From positions 62,001-126,000 of the forward strand of contig NZ_JAJQMN010000002.1 in the NCBI RefSeq assembly GCF_028994775.1: a stretch of DNA of 64,000 nt, written 5' to 3'. The position numbers and the translations under genes were made by a program. The notes below the pieces were generated by a model. That model was not told the origin of the DNA. It did no database searches and saw nothing but the letters and a program-made list of their open reading frames with translations. Shown here one piece after another: positions 1 to 7,726 of the stretch; within the stretch, counting starts at the first letter, position 1; each line of letters opens with the position of its first letter. The DNA is from Promicromonospora iranensis (lineage in GTDB: Bacteria > Actinomycetota > Actinomycetes > Actinomycetales > Cellulomonadaceae).

Positions 1-469
1 AGTAACGCTCGTCGAACGCCTCGACGGCGCCCAGGCCGTCCGTGACCGGGTGGCCCCCGGTCAGCTCGAACCGCGCCGGGCCGATCGGCGGGTGCATCGA
101 CTCACCGGGCACCCACCGCCCGCCGAGCACCGCCGACCAGTCGGGCGCGTCGTAGAACGTGTTCGCCGCCTGGTGCAGTCCGAGGACGGCGCCCCCGGCC
201 CGCGCCCAGTCCGCCAGCCGGGCGTGGAAGCCGAGCCAGTCGTCGTCGGACCCGTCGAAGTCCGCGTCGCGGCGGCCGGTGCCGCCGTTCACGACCAGCA
301 GGTCCACCTCGTCGAGACCGTCCAGCGCGTCCCGGAAGAGTCCCCGCACCTCGACGACGCCCAGGTCACCGACGATGCCGGCGACCACGTGCGACGTCGC
401 CGCATGGTCGTGCCAGGGGTCCTCGTAACGTCCACGGCCGGCAAGGATGAGGATGCGCTTCGTCGTCAC
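1..469 (-). CDS. ThuA-like domain protein (C-terminus beyond window)
   Basis: The reading frame starts at GTG (469) and runs off the left edge, so only about 156 residues are visible. They begin VTTKRILILAGRGRYEDPW and include DLLVVNGGTG and AVLGLHQAANTFYD, the alternating strand and loop pattern of the ThuA-like, glutamine-amidotransferase-like fold. Members often sit in sugar or trehalose utilisation loci, but their reaction is not generally known. The start lies 28 bp after the stop of the oxidoreductase gene on the same strand, so it is probably the third gene of that operon. An AGGA stretch about 9 nt upstream may be the ribosome binding site. Fold confidence is good; the substrate is unknown. 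Confidence 0.75.
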   Translation of the reverse strand, partial: MTTKRILILAGRGRYEDPWHDHAATSHVVAGIVGDLGVVEVRGLFRDALDGLDEVDLLVVNGGTGRRDADFDGSDDDWLGFHARLADWARAGGAVLGLHQAANTFYDAPDWSAVLGGRWVPGESMHPPIGPARFELTGGHPVTDGLGAVEAFDERY

Positions 470-497
470 GGTGCGATCCTGCCACGACGCCGGCGAC

Positions 498-1469
498 CTA
501 CGGCACCACCAGGATCTTGCCCCGGGCGGCGCCCGACTCGAGCCGACGGAACGCCTCCACGGCGTCGGCGAGGTCGTAGCGCCCGTCGATCCGCGGCACG
601 ACGTCGCCGGCGGTCAGGAGCCCGGCGAGCTCGGCCAGGTCGGCCCGCTGGTTCGCGCGCCAGGCGAACACGCCCATCCGGGTGCCCGTCAGCCGGCCGA
701 CGACCGGGCCGAACAAGGCCTTCTCCGCGAACGAGCCGATCCGCCGGGCGATCAGCACGTAACGTCCGCCCGGAGCCAGGGTGCGCCGGAGCGCAGGCAC
801 CGACCGGGTGTCGGCGATATCGAGGACGACGTCCCACCGCCGATCGCCGCGTGTGACGTCCTCGCGGGTGTGGTCGACGACGTCGTCCGCACCGAGCTCC
901 CGCAGGAAGTCGAGCTTGCCGCCGTGGTCCACGGCCGTCACGACGGCTCCCCGCGCCTTGGCGATCTGCACGGCGAACGGCCCCACACAGCCGCCGGCCC
1001 CGTTGACCAGCACCCGCTCGCCCGGCCGGAGCCGGCCGGCGGCCCGCAGACCCTGCAGCGCGAGCGACCCCGAGTGCGGGACGGTGGCGGCGACGTCGAA
1101 CGGGACGCCGTCGGGCAGCGGCGACAGGGCCGACGCCGACGCGCGCACCCGGTCCGCCAGCGCACCGTGCCCGTGCTCGAACAGGTCGGCCCAGACGCGG
1201 TCGCCCGGCCGGAGCCCGGCGACGTCCGGCCCTACCGCCTCGACCGTCCCGGCGACGTCGATCCCCACCCGGCGGTGGGCCGGCCGAACGAGGCCCGTGC
1301 CGATCCGGGCGAGGCGTGGACGTCCGAGCAGGTGATCGAGGTCAGCCATGTTCAGGGAGGCGACGGCGACCCGGACCACGGCCTCGCCCGGACCGGGCTC
1401 CGGGTCCCCGACCGCGGCGACCCGGAGCACGTCGACCGGGCCGTACTCGTCCCGGACCACCGCCCTCAC
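498..1469 (-). CDS. Zinc-independent MDR oxidoreductase (NADPH:quinone reductase type)
   Basis: The 323-residue protein has the medium-chain dehydrogenase/reductase layout: an N-terminal GroES-like domain with GIDVAGTVEAVGPDV and GDRVWADLFEHG, then a Rossmann domain with GAGGCVGPFAVQIAKARGA around residues 156-174. The cysteine/histidine set of zinc alcohol dehydrogenases is not evident, so a quinone or enone reductase using NAD(P)H is more likely than an alcohol dehydrogenase. The GTG start at 1469 overlaps the stop of the upstream quinone-reductase gene in a 4-bp GTGA, indicating translational coupling. The physiological substrate cannot be read from the sequence. Confidence 0.85.
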   Translation of the reverse strand: MRAVVRDEYGPVDVLRVAAVGDPEPGPGEAVVRVAVASLNMADLDHLLGRPRLARIGTGLVRPAHRRVGIDVAGTVEAVGPDVAGLRPGDRVWADLFEHGHGALADRVRASASALSPLPDGVPFDVAATVPHSGSLALQGLRAAGRLRPGERVLVNGAGGCVGPFAVQIAKARGAVVTAVDHGGKLDFLRELGADDVVDHTREDVTRGDRRWDVVLDIADTRSVPALRRTLAPGGRYVLIARRIGSFAEKALFGPVVGRLTGTRMGVFAWRANQRADLAELAGLLTAGDVVPRIDGRYDLADAVEAFRRLESGAARGKILVVP

Positions 1470-2053
1470 GCGGTGCCACCGGGGGCGGTCGTACCCGAGT
1501 CCGTGCCGCCCAGGTCCGAACCGGCCGCGTCCATGCCGCCCGCGTCCGCACCGCCCACGTCCGTACCGCCCGAGGAGGCCGGCGCACGCCTCAGCACGAG
1601 GAAGTCGGTGACGCCGAAGAGGCGAGCGACCCCACGGTCCCGCGCGGACAGGTGAGGCAGCGCCTCGGACGGCTCGACGATCCGCGGTGTCACCAGGTAC
1701 GTCTGCCCCTCGGCCCGCAGCTCCGCGGAGCCCGCCGCGCGGATGTTCCGCAACCAGTCCACGTCCGGGCCGTAGGGGAGGTAGACGAGGAAGTCGTCGT
1801 CCAGCGGGTACACCCCGATCGGCGTCGCGTAGGACGCACCCGATCTGCGCCCGACATGGCGGATCACCGCGGCGGACGCGCCCGGTTCACCGGCGGTCCG
1901 CAGCTCGATCGGGCGGCCGAACCGGCGACCGAGGCGCCGGACGATCAGGAGGCCGCGTCGGTTCTTGGTGCGCATGACCAGCACGAGCGCGAGGAAGCCG
2001 CTGAGCGCCACGACCAGCAGCCCCACGACGACCCAGAGGATCCAGACCCACAT
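1466..2053 (-). CDS. F420H2-dependent quinone reductase-like (nitroreductase/DUF385) membrane protein
   Basis: This 195-residue protein starts with a hydrophobic segment (about residues 2-26, WVWILWVVVGLLVVALSGF), so it is probably membrane anchored. Next comes the split beta-barrel core of the deazaflavin-dependent nitroreductase family, with HVGRRSGASYATPIGVYPL and DFLVYLPYG. Family members reduce quinones or nitro compounds with F420H2; specificity here is unknown. The last roughly 35 residues are a low-complexity run of Gly-Gly-X-Asp-like pentads with no family counterpart, likely a flexible tail. It is the first gene of the minus-strand operon and is divergent from the tetR gene across a region with two operator-like palindromes. 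Confidence 0.75.
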   Translation of the reverse strand: MWVWILWVVVGLLVVALSGFLALVLVMRTKNRRGLLIVRRLGRRFGRPIELRTAGEPGASAAVIRHVGRRSGASYATPIGVYPLDDDFLVYLPYGPDVDWLRNIRAAGSAELRAEGQTYLVTPRIVEPSEALPHLSARDRGVARLFGVTDFLVLRRAPASSGGTDVGGADAGGMDAAGSDLGGTDSGTTAPGGTA

Positions 2054-2074
2054 GGCGTACCGCCTTCTCGAAGT

Positions 2075-2103
2075 GGCTCACGACGTGAGCCTTACGTCGT
2101 AAG
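2075..2103. promoter_or_regulatory. Two adjacent operator palindromes in the tetR/quinone-reductase divergent region
   Basis: CTCACGACGTGAG (2077-2089, inside a longer palindrome 2075-2091) and CTTACGTCGTAAG (2091-2103) are two versions of one 13-bp palindrome, pattern CTYACGWCGTRAG. Their centres are 14 bp apart. They lie between the divergent starts at 2053 and 2159, the expected place for the binding sites of the adjacent TetR repressor. Binding is inferred; the symmetry is seen directly. Confidence 0.7.
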
Positions 2104-2158
2104 GTAGGACCGCCCGACCCGCCCGTCAAGGATTCTGCCCACGTAGGATCGCGACACC

Positions 2159-2914
2159 ATGACTTCACCCCGGACGGCAGGTACCGCGCCACGGAGCGTC
2201 CTGACGCGCGCCCGGGTGCTCGAGTCGGCGGTCGCGCTGGCCGACCGCGAGGGTCTTGGCGCGCTCACCATGCGCAGCCTGGCTCGCGAGCTCGGGATCG
2301 AGGCGATGTCGCTGTATCACCACGTCGCCAACAAGGAGGACCTGCTGGACGGTGTGGTCGACGTCGTCGCGGCAGAGATCCAGGACGCCGTCGCCCAGCT
2401 GGACCCCCTCTCCGACGGCGCGCCCCGGTCCGCGTGGAAGCCCGCGATGCGCCGGCAGATCCTCACCGCACGCGCTGTGCTGCTCCGCCACCCGTGGGCG
2501 TCGACCGTCCTGGAGACCCGGAAGAACTTCAGCCTGCCCGTCATCCGGTACTACGACTCGCTGATCGGCCTGATGCGGCGCGGTGGCTTCTCGTACGACC
2601 TGGTCCACCACGCCATGCACGCGCTGGGCAGCCGTGCGCTCGGTTTCTCCCAGGAGCTCTTCGAGCCCGACGGCGCCACGGCGGGCTCGGCGGCCGGCGG
2701 TGGCACGAAGGAGGGCGCCGACGACGCAGCCACCGCGATGCTCCGGCAGATGGCCGAACAGGTGCCGCACATGGTGGAGATGATGGCCGCCGTCAGCCAC
2801 GAGGACGGGACGGGATCCACCCTGGGCTGGTGCGACGACCAGACCGAGTTCGAGTTCGGCCTGGACATCATCCTCGACGGGCTCGACCGGATGGCCGAGC
2901 GCGAGCGGCGCTGA
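2159..2914 (+). CDS. TetR family transcriptional regulator (TetR_C class)
   Basis: The 251-residue protein has an N-terminal TetR helix-turn-helix at about residues 18-62, including LTMRSLARELGIEAMSLYHH, followed by a large helical ligand domain of the tetracycline-repressor C-terminal type. Length is normal for that subgroup. The start seems leaderless: a TAGGAT -10 box at 2144-2149 lies about 9 nt before ATG 2159 and no ribosome binding site is visible. It is divergent from the quinone-reductase operon, and paired palindromes at 2075-2103 suggest it represses that operon and itself. Its effector is unknown. It ends 7 bp before the convergent dadA-like gene. Confidence 0.9.
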   Translation: MTSPRTAGTAPRSVLTRARVLESAVALADREGLGALTMRSLARELGIEAMSLYHHVANKEDLLDGVVDVVAAEIQDAVAQLDPLSDGAPRSAWKPAMRRQILTARAVLLRHPWASTVLETRKNFSLPVIRYYDSLIGLMRRGGFSYDLVHHAMHALGSRALGFSQELFEPDGATAGSAAGGGTKEGADDAATAMLRQMAEQVPHMVEMMAAVSHEDGTGSTLGWCDDQTEFEFGLDIILDGLDRMAERERR

Positions 2915-2920
2915 CGCGGG

Positions 2921-4156
2921 TCAGCGCAGCGGGTCGAACGGCAGGATCTCCTCCGGGGTGCGCCCCGTCGTGATCAGGCCGGCCAGTGCCCGGCCGGTCG
3001 CCGGGCCGAGCACCATGCCCCACATGCCGTGGCCGCCGGCCACGTAGACGCCGGGCGCGGCCGTCCGGCCCACGAGCGGTAGCCCGTCCGGCGTGACAGG
3101 GCGCGAGCCCACCCATTCGTCCTCGCGGGAGTCCAGGTCCACGCCCTCGAAGAGGTCCCGCACCGAGCTCGCTATCGCCCGGACGCGGGCCGGCTGGAGC
3201 GGTTCGTCCGGCCCGCGGAACTCCATGGTCCCGGCGACCCGGAGCCGCCCCTGGTACGGAGTGCAGGCGACGCGCCGGGCCGGGAAGTAGACCGGGTGGT
3301 CGATCGGCAGACCGTCCACGGGCACGCTGAACGAGTAGCCCCGCCCGGCCTGCACACGGGTCCGCACCCCGAGCTGCCGTGCCAGCTCCGGGAGCCACGC
3401 GCCCGTGGCGACCACCACGGCGTCGGACGTCACGGTGTCGTGGCCGTGCACCGCCACCTCGGCACCACCGGGTACCGCGCGGACGCTCTCGACGCGGGCG
3501 TCCGACAGCACCTTGGCGCCCCGCGCGCTGACCGAGGTCGCGAGCGCCTGCACGTAGGACCCCGGATCGATGTACCGCTGGCCCTCCAGTGTCCAGATCG
3601 ACCGTACGGACCGGGAGAGGTGGGGCACACGGACGCCGTCGGGCACCCTCGACAGCCGGATCTCCTGCCCCGCCCTGGCCGCGCCGCGCAGCTCGTCCAC
3701 GAACGGGCGCGACTCCCGCTCCCGTTCGAACCCGACCACCCAGCGGCTGGGGTACGACGTCGCGTGCACGCCGCCGGCCTCGAGCTCGTCGTACGCGTCG
3801 AGGGCGATCCGGTCGATGGGGGTCAGGGCCGCCATCGCGTGCCGCCACGCGTCGGGCGTCGCGTGCGCCATGAAGCGCGCGAGGAACGCCCACAGGGCGC
3901 CGTCGAACCGGAAGGGGACGCTGAGGGCGGCGCTCGGGTCCAGCATGGCCCGGAGCCCGTAGGCCCAGAGCGACGGGTCCGCCAGGGGCATCGCCAAGCC
4001 CGGGGTGAGCCAGCCGGCGTTGCCCCAGGACGCTCCGGAGGCGACGCCGTGCCGGTCGAGGACCGTCACCTCCACGCCACGTTCCTGCAGGTGCCAGGCC
4101 GTGGCGAGGCCGACCATACCGGCGCCTACGACTGTCGCTGTTCTCGTCTCGGCCAC
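2921..4156 (-). CDS. DadA-like FAD-dependent D-amino acid dehydrogenase
   Basis: The chosen GTG start (4156) has GAAGGAG about 8 nt upstream and gives 411 residues; an in-frame ATG 69 bp further out lacks a binding site. The FAD dinucleotide motif GAGMVGLATAWHL begins near residue 10, and the C-terminus has RPVTPDGLPLVGR and YVAGGHGMWGMVLGPATG, the second flavin-binding region of DAO/DadA enzymes. Relatives oxidise D-amino acids (or glycine and sarcosine) to the keto acid, passing electrons to the membrane or to oxygen. No alanine racemase is adjacent, so the amino acid used is unknown. It is monocistronic and convergent with tetR. Confidence 0.82.
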   Translation of the reverse strand: MAETRTATVVGAGMVGLATAWHLQERGVEVTVLDRHGVASGASWGNAGWLTPGLAMPLADPSLWAYGLRAMLDPSAALSVPFRFDGALWAFLARFMAHATPDAWRHAMAALTPIDRIALDAYDELEAGGVHATSYPSRWVVGFERERESRPFVDELRGAARAGQEIRLSRVPDGVRVPHLSRSVRSIWTLEGQRYIDPGSYVQALATSVSARGAKVLSDARVESVRAVPGGAEVAVHGHDTVTSDAVVVATGAWLPELARQLGVRTRVQAGRGYSFSVPVDGLPIDHPVYFPARRVACTPYQGRLRVAGTMEFRGPDEPLQPARVRAIASSVRDLFEGVDLDSREDEWVGSRPVTPDGLPLVGRTAAPGVYVAGGHGMWGMVLGPATGRALAGLITTGRTPEEILPFDPLR

Positions 4157-4343
4157 GTTCGTGCTCCTTCTCTTCAGGGCTGTACCTTCCAGTACCCCTC
4201 CCCGTCGAGCGGCGGACACCCTCATGGTCCGCCCACCGGATCGATTCGGCGCGACAGCTCGGTGAAGTGCGGTGAAACGCGTGGTGTGGATTCGTCGGAG
4301 GCGCCGCGCAGACCTCGGGACGGCGGCGGCCGGTACCTGACAG

Positions 4344-4378
4344 CACCGGGCCGACGTCGGCTCGACGTCGGCCCGGTG
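4344..4378. terminator. Perfect 16-bp hairpin between aldo/keto reductase and dadA-like gene
   Basis: Arms 4344-4359 and 4363-4378 are perfectly complementary (left arm begins CACCGGGCCGAC) with a 3-nt loop. The hairpin follows the stop of the minus-strand aldo/keto reductase gene (4412), so it is probably its terminator. There is no clear T-tract, as elsewhere in this window. The rest of 4157-4411 holds the dadA leader and nothing else I can name. Confidence 0.65.
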
Positions 4379-4411
4379 GCGGTGGCGCAGATGAGGCGCG
4401 GTCTCGCGGTC

Positions 4412-5467
4412 TCAGCCGAGCTGCTGCGCCAGAGGCTCGATCGCCGCGATCTCGTCCTCGGTCAGCGGGCCGGCCGCGAGCGCCGCCACGTTGTCCTCGA
4501 GCTGCGCCACCGACGACGCCCCGATGAGCGCCGAGGTCACGCGCGTGTCCCGCAGCACCCAGGCGAGCGCGAGCTGCGCGAGCGTCTGTCCGCGGCCCTC
4601 GGCGATCTCGTTGAGGGCCTTGGCGCGGCCCAGGTAGTCCTCGGTGAGTGCGCCGGACGAGAGGAACGGTGAGTCCGAGCGGGCCGCGCGGGACCCCTCG
4701 GGTGCGGCGCCGGTGAGGTACTTGCTGGTCAGCAGCCCTTGCTGTAGCGGGGAGAACACGATGGTCCCGACGCCCAGCTCGCCGACGACGTCGAGCAGGG
4801 ACTCGCTCTGCCTGCCGTCGTACGCGTCCTCGTGCGCCGGGTTCTCGATGTGCCGGTTGAGGATCGAGTAGGACGGCTGGTGGATCAGCAGCGGAACTCC
4901 CAGGTCGCGGAGGACCTGCGCCGCCTCGCGCGTCCGCGCCGGCGAGTAGTTGGAGACTCCCACGTACAGCGCCTTGCCCTGCTGGACCGCGGAAGCGAGC
5001 GCGCCCATGGTCTCCTCGAGCGGCGTCGAGGGGTCCGGCCGGTGGTGGTAGAAGACGTCGACGTAGTCGACACCCATCCGGGTGAGCGACTGGTCCAGTG
5101 ACGCCAGGAGGTACTTGCGCGACCCGTGGTCCCCGTACGGTCCGGGCCACATGTCGTAGCCGGCCTTCGTCGAGAGGATCAGCTCGTCGCGGTACGGCTT
5201 CAGGTCAGCGGCGAAGTGCCGCCCGAAGTTCTCCTCCGCCGAGCCGTAGGGCGGCCCGTAGTTGTTCGCCAGGTCGAAGTGCGTGACACCCAGGTCGAGT
5301 GCGCGACGCAGGATGGCGCGCTGGGTGTCGAACGGGCTGGTGTCGCCGAAGTTGTGCCAGAGCCCCAGGGACAGTGCGGGAAGGTCCAGGCCGGACCGGC
5401 CGGTCCGGCGGTAGGTCATGGTGTCGTAGCGGTCGTCGGCGGCGAGGTACCGAGGTGCGAGAGGCAT
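4412..5467 (-). CDS. YghZ-type aldo/keto reductase (L-glyceraldehyde 3-phosphate reductase-like)
   Basis: The protein has 351 residues from ATG 5467. The N-terminus MPLAPRYLAADDRYDTMTYR matches the extension of the YghZ/KCNAB-like subfamily, so this start is preferred over the internal ATG at 5419. Catalytic features of the (beta/alpha)8 AKR fold are present: Asp and Tyr in HFDLANNYGPPYG, Lys in LSTKAGYD and His in DVFYHHRPDP. The NADPH site is near the C-terminus (TSALIGASSVAQLEDN). YghZ enzymes reduce methylglyoxal and L-glyceraldehyde 3-phosphate; whether this one does is inferred. It appears monocistronic, bounded by hairpins at 4344-4378 and 5527-5596. Confidence 0.88.
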   Translation of the reverse strand: MPLAPRYLAADDRYDTMTYRRTGRSGLDLPALSLGLWHNFGDTSPFDTQRAILRRALDLGVTHFDLANNYGPPYGSAEENFGRHFAADLKPYRDELILSTKAGYDMWPGPYGDHGSRKYLLASLDQSLTRMGVDYVDVFYHHRPDPSTPLEETMGALASAVQQGKALYVGVSNYSPARTREAAQVLRDLGVPLLIHQPSYSILNRHIENPAHEDAYDGRQSESLLDVVGELGVGTIVFSPLQQGLLTSKYLTGAAPEGSRAARSDSPFLSSGALTEDYLGRAKALNEIAEGRGQTLAQLALAWVLRDTRVTSALIGASSVAQLEDNVAALAAGPLTEDEIAAIEPLAQQLG

Positions 5468-5526
5468 GCGCTCATCGTGGCACGTACCACCCGCCCACCC
5501 AGTCACAGCCCACCGCCCACAGCCCA

Positions 5527-5596
5527 CCGCCGTTGACCACAGCAGTTGCGTCAGAACCGTGACCGTTCTGGCAGCAACTGCTGTGGTCAACGGCGG
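5527..5596. terminator. Long 23-bp-arm hairpin downstream of the chitinase gene
   Basis: Arms 5527-5549 and 5574-5596 are perfectly complementary (CCGCCGTTGACCACAGCAG begins the left arm). A second short stem, CAGAAC (5552-5557) with GTTCTG (5565-5570), lies inside the loop. It lies between the chitinase stop (5629) and the aldo/keto reductase start (5467), so it probably terminates chitinase transcripts. No T-tract follows. Confidence 0.6.
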
Positions 5597-5628
5597 CACC
5601 CAGGCCGACGTCGGGCTGACCGCCCGGG

Positions 5629-6549
5629 TCAGCAGCGGAGGTTGCCGCCCGGGTCGACGCCGAGCGCGCTGGTGAAGCGCAGGTACGTGTCGATGCGGCT
5701 CTGCACCTGTGCGGGGTTTCCGCCGTTGCACTCGATGCTGCCGTTGATGCTCCGGATGGTCTCTCCGAAGCCACGGTCGTTCACGATCGCGGCGTGCGCC
5801 GTCATCGTGCCCGGCCCGTTCTGGGTGTTCCAGTACCAGAGCCCGGTCTTCCAGGCGATCGCCGAGTCGGTCTGCACCAGGCGCGGGTTGTTCAGCAGGT
5901 CGATCCCGAGCGCGTCACCCGCCGCCTTGTAGTTGTAGTTCCAGCTCAGCTGGATCGGGCCCTTGCCGTAGTACTGGTCGTGGCCCGCGGGGCAGCCGTA
6001 GGGCTGCGAGGTGTCGCAGTAGTGCGGGTAGTTCGCCGTGTTCTGCTCGACGACGTGCACCAGGCCGCCGGTCTCGTGGGACACGTTGGCGAGGAACGCG
6101 GCAGCCTCACGCTTCTGGATGGTCTCGCTGCCGCTGTTCGCGAACCCGGGGTACGCGCTGAGCGCCGCGACGAGCCCGGAGTACGTGTAGAACGAGTTCC
6201 GGTTCGGGAAGAACTGGTTGAACTGGGCCTGGCTGACCGGGAACTCCTCGGTGCCTGGCGGGTCGACCGGGGGCTCACCTCCGTCGCAGGTACCGGTGCG
6301 CTCCCACACGCCCCACGGGCCGGTGGTGCCGGGCGTCTCGCCCTGGGTCCACCACTTGGCCCGCCATGCGGCGCCGGCGTGGGTGACCTGGTTGCCTCCG
6401 ACATAGACGGCGCCGCTGCTCCATGCGGCTGCGCTACAGCTGGCCACCACGGCCTGGGCCGCGGGGGCGGGGGCCGCTGCCGCGGCCGCTGGTGTCAGGA
6501 GCGCAGCGACGAGGGCTGCGATGAGTAGCGGTGCGCGACGAGATCTCAC
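5629..6549 (-). CDS. Secreted GH19 chitinase with N-terminal chitin-binding module
   Basis: The protein has 306 residues from GTG 6549, preceded by a GAGGTGG ribosome binding site. A signal peptide occupies about residues 1-35. A CBM5/12-type chitin-binding module follows at 38-88 (AAWSSGAVYVGGNQVTHAG, AKWWTQGETPG). A short Pro/Gly linker leads to the GH19 domain at about 103-306. The two catalytic glutamates are visible nine residues apart, E159 in SHETGG and E168 in HVVEQN, the spacing of bacterial GH19 enzymes such as Streptomyces ChiC. It should cleave chitin beta-1,4 bonds outside the cell and may act on fungal walls or insect remains. It is monocistronic. Confidence 0.93.
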   Translation of the reverse strand: MRSRRAPLLIAALVAALLTPAAAAAAPAPAAQAVVASCSAAAWSSGAVYVGGNQVTHAGAAWRAKWWTQGETPGTTGPWGVWERTGTCDGGEPPVDPPGTEEFPVSQAQFNQFFPNRNSFYTYSGLVAALSAYPGFANSGSETIQKREAAAFLANVSHETGGLVHVVEQNTANYPHYCDTSQPYGCPAGHDQYYGKGPIQLSWNYNYKAAGDALGIDLLNNPRLVQTDSAIAWKTGLWYWNTQNGPGTMTAHAAIVNDRGFGETIRSINGSIECNGGNPAQVQSRIDTYLRFTSALGVDPGGNLRC

Positions 6550-6664
6550 GGGGAACCACCTCGCTTCCGGTTCTGGGCCGTCGGGCTTCGACGACCGATT
6601 TGTTCAGGAACCTAGCAAGGTCGCGGCCATGCGAGAGTGAGGGGTTTCCACACGAACGACTCGT

Positions 6665-6696
6665 ACGTGGTGAGCGGCGAACAACAAGCACCACGT
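6665..6696. terminator. Hairpin after the fic remnant
   Basis: ACGTGGTG (6665-6672) pairs with CACCACGT (6689-6696) across a 16-nt loop, just beyond the stop of the minus-strand fic reading frame (6711). It is a weaker hairpin than the others here and may be its terminator. Confidence 0.35.
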
Positions 6697-6710
6697 CGTC
6701 GGGCATCACC

Positions 6711-7635
6711 TCACGGGCGCAGTACGTCCATGAGCCGCCGGTTGATGAACATCGCCTCTCGCCCGGCCCTGACCTCTACCAGGGCTCCCGCGTCGACCAG
6801 ATCGCGCAGCCAGCGGGCCGCGGTCTGGCGGGTGACCCCGCACCGCTCGACCACGTCCCGGACGCGGCAGTATGGCTGCTCCATGAGGACCTCGACGACG
6901 TCCGAGTTGGCCGAGCGGAGTGCGTGCCGGACCACGTCGACGATCTCGCCCCGCACCACCTGCACCTGCTCTACCAGTTCGATGCTGCGCACAGCAGTCA
7001 CACGGACGCCCTCGAGCATGTACAGAACCCAGTCCTCCCAGCCGTCCGACGCCGTGACCCCCCGAAGCAGCCGGTAGTAGTCGTCCTTGCTCTCGATGAT
7101 GTAGCGCGAGAGGTACAGCAGCGGAAGGTGGAGCAGGCCTGCGTCGCAGAGCATCAGGACGTTGACGATCCTGCCCGTGCGGCCGTTTCCGTCGTCGAAC
7201 GGGTGAATGGCTTCAAACTGGTAGTGCGCGACCGCCATCGTGACGAGCGGGTCCAGGTCGGACGGTTCGTTGACGAAAGTCGCCCAGTTGTCGAGCAGGC
7301 CCTCGATCACCTGAGGAGAGGCCGGCGGCGTGTAGATCCGCCGTCCCACCACGGAGTCGCCGATGTACACCTCGCTTCGCCGGAACGAGACCTCGTGGCC
7401 ACGGATCGCCGAGCAGAGGCGTGCCGTAGTTCGCTCGGTGATCGGCCGCTTACCGATCTCGTCGAAACCCATCCGGAGCGCCGAGCGGTAGCGGAGCGCT
7501 TCACGCGCGGCGGGCGTCGCACCGGACTGGTGCGCAGTGGCCTCGAAGAGTTCGTCGGTGGTGGTGACGATATTTTCGATCTCGCTGCTGGCCTAGAGGA
7601 AGTGCGTCATACGGCACTTCCGGGTTCCAGGCCAT
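6711..7635 (-). pseudogene. Fic AMPylator gene with out-of-frame internal deletion near the 5' end
   Basis: From ATG 7635 the minus strand reads MAWNPEVPYDALPL, the usual N-terminus of SoFic-like Fic proteins. The next homologous stretch, ASSEIENIVTTTDELF, lies in a different frame directly after a TAG at 7593-7595. About 48 family residues between the two are missing, so an internal deletion broke the frame. The remaining frame is open to 6711 and intact from ATG 7472 (253 aa), with the full Fic motif HPFDDGNGRTGR at residues 90-101 and a C-terminal winged-helix region. SSEIEN matches the class II inhibitory motif (S/T)xxxE(G/N) and would be absent from a product started at 7472. Such a product, if made, might be an unregulated AMP transferase. 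More likely the gene is dead. Confidence 0.75.
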
Positions 7636-7650
7636 ATCGACAACCTAGTC

Positions 7651-7702
7651 GACGCGTTAAGTTTCGGCTCGATTTTTAACACTTCCGCAGGACGCGTTAA
7701 GT
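7651..7702. repeat. 12-bp direct repeat GACGCGTTAAGT upstream of fic remnant
   Basis: GACGCGTTAAGT occurs at 7651-7662 and again at 7691-7702, exactly 40 bp apart, between the lacI stop (7727) and the fic start (7635). Even helical spacing suggests a regulator site for fic or a remnant of one. No binder can be named. Confidence 0.45.
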
Positions 7703-7726
7703 CATCGCACATGTCGCGAAGCGCGC

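Noticed and set aside
2868-5150. Very long minus-strand open frame (760 codons) across the dadA and aldo/keto reductase genes
   Set aside because: Composition is Arg/Gly/Pro-rich without family motifs, and it lies out of frame with two well-supported genes; a high-G+C shadow.
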